DNA of 52,968 bases, taken from positions 1-52,968 of the forward strand of contig NZ_MVIF01000029.1 in NCBI RefSeq assembly GCF_002086675.1, given 5' to 3'. Each line of letters starts with the position of its first letter. Within the stretch, counting starts at the first letter, position 1. The position numbers and the translations under genes were made by a program. Shown one piece after another: positions 23,445 to 32,517 of the stretch. Origin of the DNA: Mycobacterium persicum (lineage in GTDB: Bacteria > Actinomycetota > Actinomycetes > Mycobacteriales > Mycobacteriaceae). The notes under the pieces were generated by a model. It was not told the origin of the DNA. It worked only from the letters and a program-made list of their open reading frames with translations, and searched no databases.

Positions 23445-25133
23445 TTAGCCTCTGGTCAACTGGCGGCGCACCCAGCAGCCGGCCATGCCCGCCCCGCCCA
23501 CCAGCAGCAGACAGACCCATACCCAATGCGCGACCATTGTCGCTCGCAGGCGCGCAGCAGTGACACCGTCTGCCTGGCCGCCAACCCGGTAAAGAGCCAA
23601 TTCGCCGTCACGATACGTCTGTGTCAGCCGGTCGAGAGTGCGCGCGGCCGCACCCATGTCGCCGGCGCTGTCAGATTCGACGACCACCCACCCGACCCCG
23701 GCCCGGGCCAACGCCGAGGGGTCGGGCCCGGCCAGGAGCAACTCCTGCACCGCCCGGGCGTGAGCGCCGTCCCCGGGAACCGTCAACCCGGAAATGACCA
23801 GATCACCCGTCGTCAGCACATCGGCGCAAACCCAGCGCGGCAGCGGATCGAGCACCGGAGCCGGACCCGACCAGGAAAAGCGCCGCATGGTGCCGGCGGG
23901 CAAGACCACCACGGGCGCCGGCTCACGGTTGATCGCCGCCGCGACGGCCGCCCACCCCGACGGGTAGTGCACGGGTGTGACCCTGCCCCACATGCCCCAC
24001 GCCAGGTCCGGCAACGCCAAGACCAGTGCCACACAGCAGACCGACCCCGCCACGGCAGGCCGCCACCAACGTGCCAGCGTCACCACCGCCCCAGCGCCGC
24101 ACACCGCGTACCCCGGCACCGCCAGCGCCACCCACTTCTGCCCGTCCCGCAGCACACCCAGCCCGGGTACCGCGTCAACCACCGCGGTCAGCACCTGCAG
24201 CCCCGGGCCGGTGGCCAATCCCGCCGGCACCAGCACCGATACCGCCGCCAGCACCAGCAGCGGCGCCGCTGTCGCCCGGCGCAGCGCCACGGGAAGTCCG
24301 ACCGCTACCACGGTGAGCAGCACCGCGGCCGACGCCACCGCGAAAAGCGTTGTGCGCGAACCAGGTACGGCCTCACCATTCCACATTCCGCCGAGGCTGG
24401 CCAGGCTGGCGAGCGTGCCCAGGCCCGGTTCGGCACGCGCCGCGAACGCGCCGACGCCCAGCTCGATCGCCGCGGTGTGGCTGGCCAACGACGAACCCAG
24501 GGCCGACGCCGTCAGCCACGGCAGCGCGCCGACCACCGAAAACCCCAATCCCGTTGCGGCGCAAAGCCAACGGGGCCGGCCGGCACCGGGCGCAGCTACA
24601 CAGGTCAGGGCGACCGTCGCGGCGAGCAGCAGCCCGGTCGGGGTCAGCCCGGCCAGCGCGATCCAGAACGCCAGGGCGAAAAGACCGGACCCGTCCAAGC
24701 GCAACCCCAGCATTGCCGTGGCAACCCACGGCAGGCAGCCATAGCCGAGTAGCAGGCTCCAATGCCCCTGCAAGAGTCGTTCAGCGACATAGGGATTCCA
24801 AATAGCGATCGTGATCGCGACGAATTGGCCACCGGCTCCGGCCGTCGGCAGCACCGTCGCCACCAGGTGGGCCGCACCCCAGCCCGCGAACCAGAGACCC
24901 AGGACCAACAATGCCTTCACCACGATGCCGCCGTCGACCAGTTGCGACGCCAGCGCCACCGCAAAATCCTGCGGCGTCGCCCGGGGCGCCGCGGTCAACC
25001 CGAGAGCGGTGTCGGACAGGTACGACCGCGGGGTGGACACCGCGTCGCGCAAGAGCAGATATCCGGGTCGCAGTAGCGGCAGCAGCACCAGCAGCGCCAG
25101 AGCCAACGCATAGCCCGGTCGCAACCAGCGCAC
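23445..25133 (-). CDS. Polytopic membrane protein, Rv0226c type
   Basis: A 562-residue protein (Rv0226c about 576) with some ten or more hydrophobic segments from residue 5 to about 395, a soluble part of about 120 residues beginning near RVTPVHYPSGWAAVA, and a last membrane segment VWVCLLLVGGAGMAGCWV before a basic tail. The topology resembles GT-C glycosyltransferases or lipid-linked transferases, but I see no diagnostic catalytic motif. GTG 25133 starts VRWLRPGYALALALL, 10 bases after the stop of Rv0227c, so both are one operon and probably one envelope function. Confidence 0.82.
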   Translation of the reverse strand: MRWLRPGYALALALLVLLPLLRPGYLLLRDAVSTPRSYLSDTALGLTAAPRATPQDFAVALASQLVDGGIVVKALLVLGLWFAGWGAAHLVATVLPTAGAGGQFVAITIAIWNPYVAERLLQGHWSLLLGYGCLPWVATAMLGLRLDGSGLFALAFWIALAGLTPTGLLLAATVALTCVAAPGAGRPRWLCAATGLGFSVVGALPWLTASALGSSLASHTAAIELGVGAFAARAEPGLGTLASLASLGGMWNGEAVPGSRTTLFAVASAAVLLTVVAVGLPVALRRATAAPLLVLAAVSVLVPAGLATGPGLQVLTAVVDAVPGLGVLRDGQKWVALAVPGYAVCGAGAVVTLARWWRPAVAGSVCCVALVLALPDLAWGMWGRVTPVHYPSGWAAVAAAINREPAPVVVLPAGTMRRFSWSGPAPVLDPLPRWVCADVLTTGDLVISGLTVPGDGAHARAVQELLLAGPDPSALARAGVGWVVVESDSAGDMGAAARTLDRLTQTYRDGELALYRVGGQADGVTAARLRATMVAHWVWVCLLLVGGAGMAGCWVRRQLTRG

Positions 25134-25143
25134 GTCGGCGCGT

Positions 25144-26436
25144 TTAAGTCCGTTCCGCGGGCGGAGGTTCAGACGGCCCGGGATCGGGTGGCGGTTCGGT
25201 CGAGGACACCGGCGGGGGCGGGGGCGATTCCGACGTGGATGCGGCCGGATCAGCCGGTAATTCGGGCCGCTGGGTAGGCAGTTTCTCGGTCTCGGCTTCG
25301 GCTCCGGGCACTGGTTCCTCCAGCCCGGCGCGCCGGAAGTAGTCGGTGTCGTCGCGGTCGAGGCCGGGCTCGGTCAGGGCGCTTTCGGTGCGCAGGCTGA
25401 AGGACGCGAGCAGGCCACCACCGACCAGCGCGATCAAGCCGACGGCAGTGAAGGTGATCGGCAACACCCGCGACCACAGCGCCAGCCGGTCGCGCTCGTC
25501 GCGTGCGGTGTTGACCTGGGATTCGACGGTCTCTTCGGTGGAGGTGACCTTGTAATCGGCCAGCGTCACCTCGGGCTTCATCGCCTCGCGGGCGTAGTAG
25601 TGATAGGCGCGTTCGGTTTCCTTGACGATGGTGCCGGTCACCGGGTCCACCCAGAAGGTTCGCTGCGCGGCGTAGTAGCGGTTCATCGTGATCTGCTCGC
25701 CCGGTTCGCCGGGGACACCCCACATCGCCGCGGTGGTGGTGATCTTGCCGTCCTCGTCGCCGGCATACAGCGACGGGTACTTGATCGGTGCCACCAACTT
25801 CCCGTCGGAGCCGTAGCCAACGTTCTGCGTGAAGCGGTAGGTGGCTAAGCCGTTGACGTCCTCTTGGCTGTCGTAGTTGGCGTCGAACGCCTTCTGCGCG
25901 ATCGGATCGAAGTAGGGGTAGGACTTCTTCTCGGTGTGAAACGGGAAACGGTAGGCCAGCCCTTCGTGGCGCAGCGGGATGGCGGTCGGCGGGCTTTCGT
26001 CGTTGAGACCGCGCGGCTTCTGGACCGCGCCGCCGGTGTGGGTGTCGTCGGAGACGGCCATCGCCGTCTTGCGGTTGAGGGTGACGGTGTCGACGATCGC
26101 CAGCAGCAGACCGGTGTCCTTCTGCTTGTCGGTACGCCGCACCGAGGTGCCGACCTGCAGGGTGACCACGTCGGCGTTGGCCGGCGATTCGACGGTGACC
26201 TGCTGTTGGGACACCAGTGGCACGTTCTGGTTGACCACGACGTGATCACCGGACAAAGATGCCGAGTCGAGCGCCGATCCGGTGCCCTGCCTGATCAGCG
26301 TGGCATCGATATCCAGCGGGATCTTGGCGATCCTGCTGCTGGTGTAGGTGGACAGCAGCAGCGCGGCCATCAACAGAGCGGCTCCGAGCCCGATCGTCCC
26401 TAATGCGGCCATCCGCAACATGACTGCTCGGTTCAC
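25144..26436 (-). CDS. DUF3068 (PorA-like) envelope protein, Rv0227c type
   Basis: A 430-residue protein (Rv0227c about 421). An N-terminal membrane anchor (MLRMAALGTIGLGAALLMAA) is followed by a large extracytoplasmic domain with KTAMAVSDDTHTGGAVQKP and TFWVDPVTGTIVKETERAYH, then a second anchor VLPITFTAVGLIALVGGGLL and a long Pro/Glu-rich cytoplasmic tail. From family knowledge, DUF3068 relatives in corynebacteria and M. smegmatis have been linked to lipomannan/lipoarabinomannan maturation. GTG 26436 has AAGGAGGT 9 bases upstream. First gene of the Rv0227c-Rv0226c pair. Confidence 0.87.
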   Translation of the reverse strand: MNRAVMLRMAALGTIGLGAALLMAALLLSTYTSSRIAKIPLDIDATLIRQGTGSALDSASLSGDHVVVNQNVPLVSQQQVTVESPANADVVTLQVGTSVRRTDKQKDTGLLLAIVDTVTLNRKTAMAVSDDTHTGGAVQKPRGLNDESPPTAIPLRHEGLAYRFPFHTEKKSYPYFDPIAQKAFDANYDSQEDVNGLATYRFTQNVGYGSDGKLVAPIKYPSLYAGDEDGKITTTAAMWGVPGEPGEQITMNRYYAAQRTFWVDPVTGTIVKETERAYHYYAREAMKPEVTLADYKVTSTEETVESQVNTARDERDRLALWSRVLPITFTAVGLIALVGGGLLASFSLRTESALTEPGLDRDDTDYFRRAGLEEPVPGAEAETEKLPTQRPELPADPAASTSESPPPPPVSSTEPPPDPGPSEPPPAERT

Positions 26437-26626
26437 GTTGCCGTGACCTCCTTCTCAGACCATGGACTCGTCAGTTGCGATCCGCTCCGACCTGACCATG
26501 CAGCGAGGCAAAACCCGTTTGACCCTAACAGCAGAACGCATTGCCCCGGACTGCGTGCCTGTCCCCACTTCGCCGGTGTACCCGGTGTACCCCATTCCCG
26601 CCTCGGCACACGGGCACACTGTGGTG

Positions 26627-27790
26627 GTGACCGATAGCCAGCAGGTGGGCGGGTCGCGCAGCTTCCTGCCCGCCGTCGAGGGTATGCGCGCGTGCGCGGC
26701 CATGGGCGTGGTCGTCACCCATGCCGCGTTCCAGACCGGGCATTCGAGTGGTGTCGCCGGCCGGCTGTTCGGCCGGTTCGATCTGGCCGTGGCGGTGTTT
26801 TTCGCGCTGTCGGGATTCCTGCTGTGGCGCGGCCACGCGGCCGCGGCGCGAGACGCCGGACCACGCCCGCGTACGGGTCACTATCTGCGATCGCGGGCGG
26901 TCCGCATCATGCCGGCCTACGTGGTGGCCGTGGTCGCGATCCTGTCCCTGCTGCCCGACGCCGATCACGCCAGCCCGACGGTGTGGCTGGCCAACCTGAC
27001 GCTCACCCAGATCTATGTGCCGCTCACCCTGACCGGCGGCCTGACGCAAATGTGGAGCTTGTCCGTCGAGGTCGCCTTCTACCTGGCGCTACCCGTGCTC
27101 GCCTTGTTGGCCCGCCGGATACCGGTCGGCGCGCGGGTGCCGGCGATCGGCGCGCTCGGGGTGGTCAGTTGGTCCTGGGCGTGGCTGCCGGTGCACACTG
27201 ATTCCGGGCTCAACCCGCTGAACTGGCCACCGGCGTTCTTCTCGTGGTTCGCCGCGGGAATGCTGCTGGCCGAGTGGGTCCACAGCCCGGTCGGGTTGCC
27301 GCACTGGCTGGCGCGCCGCCGAATATCCATGGCCGTGGTGGCGGTGCTGTCCTATCTGGTGGCGGCGTCACCACTGGCGGGTCCGGCGGGCTTGGTCCAG
27401 GGCACGTCGACCCAATTCGCGGTCAAGACCGCAATGGGCGCGCTGGTGGCGTTGACGTTGGTCGCGCCCCTGGTGCTGGACCGGCCCGACACGTCGCACC
27501 GGCTGCTCGGCAGTACTGCCATGGTCACGCTGGGGCGCTGGTCCTATGGCTTGTTCATCTGGCACCTGGCCGCCCTGGACATGGTTTTTCCGGTGCTCGG
27601 CATCTTTCCGTTCACCGGCCAGCTGCCGGCGGTGCTGGTGTTGACGCTGGTCTTCGGTTTCGCCATCGCGGCGGTGAGCTACGCGCTGGTCGAGTCGCCG
27701 TGTCGGGAAGCGTTGCGCCGCTGGGAGAAACGTGCCAAGCACATCGGGCCGCAGGACGTCGACCGGGAAGCGGACGCGATCGCGCCGTAG
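26627..27790 (+). CDS. Acyltransferase 3 family membrane protein, Rv0228 type
   Basis: A polytopic O-acyltransferase (387 residues from this start) with about ten hydrophobic segments. Motifs typical of the family: VVVTHAAFQTGH with the probable catalytic His, FFALSGFLLWRG, HYLRSRAVRIMPAYV, MWSLSVEVAFYLALP, and WSYGLFIWHLA. Such enzymes acylate sugars or lipids at the membrane. The open frame extends to 26462, but codon content there is poor; three consecutive GTG codons (26621-26629) precede TDSQQVGGSRSFLPAVEG, the family start. The choice among them is uncertain. Divergent from Rv0227c, supporting a shared role in envelope decoration. Confidence 0.85.
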   Translation: MTDSQQVGGSRSFLPAVEGMRACAAMGVVVTHAAFQTGHSSGVAGRLFGRFDLAVAVFFALSGFLLWRGHAAAARDAGPRPRTGHYLRSRAVRIMPAYVVAVVAILSLLPDADHASPTVWLANLTLTQIYVPLTLTGGLTQMWSLSVEVAFYLALPVLALLARRIPVGARVPAIGALGVVSWSWAWLPVHTDSGLNPLNWPPAFFSWFAAGMLLAEWVHSPVGLPHWLARRRISMAVVAVLSYLVAASPLAGPAGLVQGTSTQFAVKTAMGALVALTLVAPLVLDRPDTSHRLLGSTAMVTLGRWSYGLFIWHLAALDMVFPVLGIFPFTGQLPAVLVLTLVFGFAIAAVSYALVESPCREALRRWEKRAKHIGPQDVDREADAIAP

Positions 27791-27822
27791 GGCCAGTCGT
27801 AGGGCTAGTCGTAGCGCTAGTC
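27787..27822. repeat. 12-bp tandem repeat across two stop codons
   Basis: Three copies of GTAGGGCTAGTC with one or two changes (27787-27798, 27799-27810, 27811-27822). The first contains the stop of Rv0228 (TAG 27788-27790), the third the stop of php on the other strand (27817-27819). Confidence 0.75.
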
Positions 27823-28797
27823 GTAGCCGCCCTGCCGCTCGAAAATGCGGCGCGGATTGTCGACGAGCATGGTGTGCAGCTGCTCGTCGGTGACGCCGCG
27901 CTGCTTCAGCGCGGGGATCACGTCGTTGTGGATGTGCAGGTAATGCCAGTTGGGCGCGGCGACCGGCAGCAGCGCTTCCGGCAGCGCGTCGAAGTAGCAG
28001 GTCGCGTCATGCGAGAGCACCATCTTGTCGGCGTGCCCGCGCTCGCACATCTGCGCCACGATGGCCACCCGCTCCTCGAACGGCAGGATGACGTCGAGGC
28101 CGAACCGGTCCATCCCCAGGTAGGAGCCGGCGGCGATGAGCTCTTCCAGGTAGCCGACGTCGGTGCTGTCGCCGGAGTGTCCGATGACCACCCGGCTCAG
28201 GTCGACGCCCTCCTCTTCGAAGATGCGCTGCTGCTCCAGCCCGCGGCGCAACCCGGCGTGGGTGTGGGTGGAAATCGGCACCCCGGTGCGCTTGTGCGCC
28301 TGCGCGACGGCGCGCAACACCCGCTCGACTCCGGGGGTGATGCCGGGTTCATCGGTGGCGCATTTGAGAATGCCGGCCTTGATACCGGTGTCGGCGATAC
28401 CCTGCTCGATGTCGCGGACGAACAGGTCGGTCATGGTCTCCGGGCCGTCGAGCTGCGTGCCCGGCCCGAGATAGTGGAAACAGAACGGCACGTCGTTGTA
28501 GGTGTACAGGCCGGTGGCGACGACGATGTTCAGCTCGGTCTGCGCGGCCACCCGGGCGATGCGCGGAACATAGCGGCCCAGGCCGATCACCGTCAGGTCG
28601 ACGATGGTGTCCACCCCGCGCGACTTCAACTCGTTGAGCCGGGCGACCGCATCTGCCACCCGCCGGTCCTCGTCGCCCCAGGCTTCGGGATAGTTCTGGG
28701 CGACTTCGGTGGTCATGATGAACACGTGCTCGTGCATGAGCGTGACGCCGAGATCAGCGGTATCGATCGGCCCGCGGGCGGTATTGAGTTCTGACAC
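27817..28797 (-). CDS. php: Phosphotriesterase-like lactonase Php
   Basis: A 326-residue TIM-barrel hydrolase, the same length as Rv0230c. Binuclear metal site: H22 and H24 in TLMHEHVFI, the lysine of KAGILKCATDE (carbamylated bridging residue), His in STHTHAGL, His in VIGHSGDSTD, and the Asp of LSHDATCY. Relatives hydrolyse homoserine lactones/other lactones and, weakly, organophosphates. Divergent from fadE4. VapC22 (Rv0229c), found nearby in M. tuberculosis, is absent here. Its 3' end contains the 12-bp repeat. Confidence 0.92.
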   Translation of the reverse strand: MSELNTARGPIDTADLGVTLMHEHVFIMTTEVAQNYPEAWGDEDRRVADAVARLNELKSRGVDTIVDLTVIGLGRYVPRIARVAAQTELNIVVATGLYTYNDVPFCFHYLGPGTQLDGPETMTDLFVRDIEQGIADTGIKAGILKCATDEPGITPGVERVLRAVAQAHKRTGVPISTHTHAGLRRGLEQQRIFEEEGVDLSRVVIGHSGDSTDVGYLEELIAAGSYLGMDRFGLDVILPFEERVAIVAQMCERGHADKMVLSHDATCYFDALPEALLPVAAPNWHYLHIHNDVIPALKQRGVTDEQLHTMLVDNPRRIFERQGGYD

Positions 28798-28856
28798 GTA
28801 GCTGATGCTAAGTCGCCGCGCCGGTCAGCCGACAGTGCCTATTTGCCGGCACCTGC

Positions 28857-28871
28857 ACCAACGACGTTGGT
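28857..28871. promoter_or_regulatory. Palindrome ACCAAC-GAC-GTTGGT between php and fadE4
   Basis: Perfect 6-3-6 inverted repeat near the middle of the 137-base divergent region, followed by a possible -10 TACCGT at 28879. Plausible regulator site controlling one or both genes; the cognate regulator is unknown. Confidence 0.5.
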
Positions 28872-28934
28872 ATTGCAGTACCGTCTACCCCCGTCCATTT
28901 CCGAACACATTCGAATCGCCCGGGAGCCACCCTC

Positions 28935-30644
28935 ATGCTGCTCAACCCCAACCGCCTGCAACGCAAATATCCCGACCAGCGTTCGGCGGAGATCATGCAG
29001 GCCACCGTGGACTTCTTCGAGTCCCGGGGGAAGGCGCGCCTCAAGCACGACGAGCGCGAGCGGGTGTGGTACTCCGACTTTCTGGACCACATCGGGCGGG
29101 AACGGATCTTCGCTTCGCTGCTGACCCCGTCCGAATACGGCGCTGAGGACTGTCGCTGGGACACCTACCGGATCAGCGAGTTCGCCGAGATCGTCGGTTT
29201 CTACGGGCTGAGCTACTGGTACCCGTTCCAGGTGACGGCGCTGGGCCTGGGCCCGATCTGGATGAGCGACAACGAGGACGCCAAGCGCAAGGCCGCCGCC
29301 CAGCTGGAACAGGGCGAGGTGTTCGCCTTCGGGTTGTCGGAGCAGTCCCACGGCGCCGACGTCTACCAGACCGACATGATCCTGACGCCGTCAGAACACG
29401 GCTGGGTCGCCAACGGCGAGAAGTACTACATCGGCAACGCCAACGTCGCCCGGATGGTCTCCACCTTCGGCAAGATCGCGGGGTCCTCGGGTAACCCGGA
29501 CGAATACGTCTTCTTCGCCGCCGACTCGCAGCACGACCGGTACGAGTGCAAGAAGAATGTGGTCAACTCGCAGAACTACGTGGCGAACTACGCGCTGCGT
29601 GATTATCCGGTCACCGAGGCCGACCTGCTGCACCGCGGGATGGGCGCCTTCCACGCCGCGCTCAACACCGTCAACGTGTGCAAGTACAACCTGGGCTGGG
29701 GTGCCGTCGGCATGTGCACCCACGCCATGTACGAGGCGATCACCCATGCCGCCAACCGCCACCTGTACGGCACCGTCGTCACCGACTTCAGTCACGTGCG
29801 CCGGCTGCTGACCGACGCCTACGCGCGGCTGGTCGCGATGCGCCTGGTGGCCACCCGGGCCAGCGATTACATGCGCAGCGCCTCGGCGGACGATCGTCGC
29901 TACCTGCTGTACAGCCCGCTGACCAAGGCCAAAGTCACCAGCGAAGGCGAGCGCGTCATCATCGCCCTGTGGGACGTCATCGCGGCCAAGGGCGTGGAGA
30001 AGGACACGTTCTTCGAGACCGTGGCCCGCGAAATCGGGTTGCTGCCGCGGCTGGAGGGCACCGTCCACATCAACATCGGGCTGCTCGCCAAGTTCATGCC
30101 CAACTACCTGTTCGCTCCCGACGCCGCGCTGCCGCTGATCTCGCGCCGCGATGACGCCGCCGACGACACCTTCCTGTTCAACCAGGGCCCGACCGGCGGC
30201 CTGGGCAAGGTGCGCTTCCACAATTGGCGGGCGTCCTTCGACAGCTATGCCCATCTACCCAATGTCGCGCTGCTGCGCGAGCAGGTCGACGTGCTCGCCG
30301 AGATGCTGGCGTCGGCCACCCCGGATGCCGTCCAGCAAAAGGACATCGACTTCGCATTCGGGGTGGGACAGCTTTTTGCGACGGTGCCCTACGGCCAGCT
30401 CATCCTGGAGGAGGCCCCGCTATCGGGTGTGGACGAGGCGCTGATCGACGAGATCTTCGGCTTGCTGGTCCGCGACTTCAACAGCTATGCCGTTGAGCTC
30501 AACGACAAAGCGGCCACCACGGACGAGCAGGCGCGGTTCGCCATGCGGATGATCCGCCGTCCCGTCCATGACCCGGCGCGCTACGACCGGATTTGGAAGG
30601 AACACGTGCTACCGCTCAACGGCGCGTACGAGATGCGCCCCTGA
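28935..30644 (+). CDS. fadE4: Acyl-CoA dehydrogenase FadE4
   Basis: A 569-residue acyl-CoA dehydrogenase-type flavoprotein (Rv0231 is about 568). It is larger than the common 390-residue members. Family features: FAFGLSEQSHGADVYQTDMI and NGEKYYIGNANVARMVSTFG in the beta domain, HLYGTVVTDFSHVRRLLTDAYARL in the C-terminal helical domain. The catalytic Glu is not obvious from motif reading. The ATG at 28935 starts MLLNPNRLQRKYPD. Upstream of the TetR/R2lox pair on the same strand, but 139 bases away. Confidence 0.9.
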   Translation: MLLNPNRLQRKYPDQRSAEIMQATVDFFESRGKARLKHDERERVWYSDFLDHIGRERIFASLLTPSEYGAEDCRWDTYRISEFAEIVGFYGLSYWYPFQVTALGLGPIWMSDNEDAKRKAAAQLEQGEVFAFGLSEQSHGADVYQTDMILTPSEHGWVANGEKYYIGNANVARMVSTFGKIAGSSGNPDEYVFFAADSQHDRYECKKNVVNSQNYVANYALRDYPVTEADLLHRGMGAFHAALNTVNVCKYNLGWGAVGMCTHAMYEAITHAANRHLYGTVVTDFSHVRRLLTDAYARLVAMRLVATRASDYMRSASADDRRYLLYSPLTKAKVTSEGERVIIALWDVIAAKGVEKDTFFETVAREIGLLPRLEGTVHINIGLLAKFMPNYLFAPDAALPLISRRDDAADDTFLFNQGPTGGLGKVRFHNWRASFDSYAHLPNVALLREQVDVLAEMLASATPDAVQQKDIDFAFGVGQLFATVPYGQLILEEAPLSGVDEALIDEIFGLLVRDFNSYAVELNDKAATTDEQARFAMRMIRRPVHDPARYDRIWKEHVLPLNGAYEMRP

Positions 30645-30752
30645 GTAGCGGACGCGTCGCTGGGGGCCAGGCGCTTGCCCACATCCCGCTGAGACGGCGG
30701 GTCGTGCTGAGCCGGACTCGGCGCGCTTGACTATGACGCACCTCACACTAGA

Positions 30753-30767
30753 ATGACCAGTGGTCAT
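30753..30767. promoter_or_regulatory. TetR operator ATGACCA-G-TGGTCAT
   Basis: Perfect 7-1-7 palindrome 16 bases before the TetR start, typical of the TGACCAnTGGTCA sites bound by this class. Probably autoregulatory for the TetR-R2lox operon. Confidence 0.7.
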
Positions 30768-30783
30768 CGATGCGAGGAGGCGT

Positions 30784-31467
30784 ATGCCGACGGTGACATG
30801 GGCGCGCGTCGACCCGGCTCGCCGGGCGGCCATCGTCGAGGCCGCCGAGGACGAGTTCGGGGCGCACGGATTTTCCAACGGCAGCCTGAACGTCATCGCA
30901 CGGCGCGCGCGGGTCGCCAAGGGAAGCCTGTTCCAGTACTTTGCCGACAAGCGGGACCTCTACGCGTTCATCGCCGACATCGGCAGCCAGCGGGTGCGCA
31001 CCCACATGGAGAACCTCATCCGCGAGCTCGATCCCAGCCGGCCGTTCTTCGAATTTCTCACCGACCTGCTCGACGGCTGGGTCGCCTACTACGCCGAGCA
31101 TCCCCACGAACGTGCCCTTCATGCCGCGGCGACGCTGGAGGTCGACACCGACGCCCGCATCAGCGTGCGCAGCGTCATCCATCGTCATTACCTGGAAGTG
31201 CTGCGGCCGTTGGTGCGCGATGCGCACAACCGTGGTGACCTGCGCGCCGATGCCGACATCGACGTGTTGTTGTCCCTGCTGCTGCTGATTTTTCCGCACT
31301 TGGCGCTGGCGCCCTACATGCGCGGCCTGGACCCGGTGCTGGGGCTCGACGAACCCACGCCCGAGCAGCCGGCGCTGGCCGTGCGCCGGCTGGTCGCCGT
31401 GCTGGCGGCGGCCTTCTCCCCAAAACTCTGCCCGGAACACGCCTCGGACATTCAGGAGGTCACATGA
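30784..31467 (+). CDS. TetR-family regulator, Rv0232 type
   Basis: A 227-residue repressor (Rv0232 about 229). [41 protein letters not shown] (recognition helix) and [13 protein letters not shown] 30784 has AGGAGG only 3 bases away, a short spacing; GTG 30760 or GTG 30793 are alternatives. A perfect palindrome lies just upstream. Its TGA overlaps the R2lox ATG (ATGA), so regulator and enzyme are one translational unit, as in M. tuberculosis. Confidence 0.9.
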   Translation: MPTVTWARVDPARRAAIVEAAEDEFGAHGFSNGSLNVIARRARVAKGSLFQYFADKRDLYAFIADIGSQRVRTHMENLIRELDPSRPFFEFLTDLLDGWVAYYAEHPHERALHAAATLEVDTDARISVRSVIHRHYLEVLRPLVRDAHNRGDLRADADIDVLLSLLLLIFPHLALAPYMRGLDPVLGLDEPTPEQPALAVRRLVAVLAAAFSPKLCPEHASDIQEVT

Positions 31468-32408
31468 CACGGACAGGATCAGGCTCGCTGGCCGCCGGCG
31501 GCCTCAACTGGAACAGCCTGCCGTTGAAGTTGTTCGCCGGCGGCAACGCCAAATTCTGGGATCCGGCCGATATCGACTTCTCCCGCGAGCGCGAGGACTG
31601 GGATCGGCTGACCGACACCGAACGTGACTATGCCATCCGGCTGTGCGCCCAGTTCGTCGCCGGTGAGGAAGCGGTGACCGAGGACATTCAGCCGTTCATG
31701 GCCGCTATGCGGGCCGAGGGGCGCCTCGCCGACGAGATGTATCTGACCCAGTTCGCGTTCGAGGAGGCCAAGCACACCCAGGTGTTTCGCATGTGGCTGG
31801 ACTCCGTCGGCGTCACCGGGGACCTGCATGGCTATCTCGAGGACCTGCCGTCCTACCGCCAGATCTTCTACGACGAGCTGCCGGAATGCCTGAGCGCGTT
31901 GTCCACCGATCCGTCGCCGGCCGCCCAGGTCCGGGCATCGGTGACCTATAACCACATCGTCGAGGGCATGCTCGCGCTCACCGGTTACTACGCCTGGCAC
32001 AAGATCTGTGTGGAGCGCGGCATCCTTCCCGGCATGCAGCGGCTGGTACGGCACATCAGCGACGACGAGCGCCGCCACATGGCGTGGGGCACCTTCACCT
32101 GCCGTCGCCACGTCGCCGCGAACGATGCCAACTGGACGGTGTTCGAGGAGCGGATGAACGAGCTCATCCCGTTGGCATTGCAACTCACCCAAGACGGCTT
32201 CGCCCTCTATGGCGACCCGATGCCCTTCAACCTGTCGGTGGAGGAGTTCATGACCTACTCAAGCGACAAGGGCATGCGGCGCTTCGGGACGATCAGCAGC
32301 GCCCGCGGCCGCCCGGTCGGCGAAATCGACCTCGACTACACGCCGGTGCAGCTCGAGGACACCTTCGCCGAGGAGGACCAGCGGGCCCTGGCCGCAGCTT
32401 CGGCCTAG
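31464..32408 (+). CDS. nrdB: R2-like ligand-binding oxidase (R2lox, Rv0233)
   Basis: A 314-residue protein with the Mn/Fe R2lox fold; it has been annotated as a ribonucleotide reductase beta subunit but in this subfamily acts as an oxidase binding a long-chain fatty acid. Every known R2lox residue is present at the published numbering: E68, E101, H104, E167, E202 and H205 as metal ligands, and the V71/Y162 pair that forms the valine-tyrosine ether cross-link. Same length as the M. tuberculosis protein. Co-translated with the TetR gene, so its level probably tracks the ligand of that repressor. Confidence 0.95.
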   Translation: MTRTGSGSLAAGGLNWNSLPLKLFAGGNAKFWDPADIDFSREREDWDRLTDTERDYAIRLCAQFVAGEEAVTEDIQPFMAAMRAEGRLADEMYLTQFAFEEAKHTQVFRMWLDSVGVTGDLHGYLEDLPSYRQIFYDELPECLSALSTDPSPAAQVRASVTYNHIVEGMLALTGYYAWHKICVERGILPGMQRLVRHISDDERRHMAWGTFTCRRHVAANDANWTVFEERMNELIPLALQLTQDGFALYGDPMPFNLSVEEFMTYSSDKGMRRFGTISSARGRPVGEIDLDYTPVQLEDTFAEEDQRALAAASA

Positions 32409-32410
32409 CC

Positions 32411-32454
32411 CCCGCGAGCCGCCCGCGAGCAGCCCGCGAGCCGCCCGCGAGCAG
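32411..32454. repeat. 22-bp perfect tandem repeat, two copies
   Basis: Two identical 22-base units, 32411-32432 and 32433-32454, built from CCCGCGAGCC and GCCCGCGAGCAG. The second unit runs directly into the left arm of the following hairpin, so the tandem may have arisen by duplication of hairpin-arm sequence. Confidence 0.8.
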
Positions 32455-32506
32455 CCGCAGAATCGCACAAATATCGCGGTGCTGATGCGATTCTGCGGCT
32501 GCTCGC
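32447..32506. terminator. Large hairpin between convergent R2lox and gabD1
   Basis: Arms 32447-32467 and 32486-32506 are 21 bases and perfectly complementary, with an 18-base loop. It lies 11 bases before the end of gabD1 and is probably a bidirectional terminator. The arm shares GCGAGCAG-nCGnAnAATCGC with the hairpin at 14719-14783. Confidence 0.8.
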
Positions 32507-32517
32507 CCAGCGGAAGG

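Noticed and set aside
26575..26592. GGTGTACCC twice in tandem
   Set aside because: Only two short copies in a region with no other regulatory sign; could be chance.
27244..28794. 516-codon open frame antisense to php
   Set aside because: Shadow; php has complete metal ligands.
32411..32454. CRISPR-like repeats
   Set aside because: Two units without spacers; explained as a simple tandem duplication.
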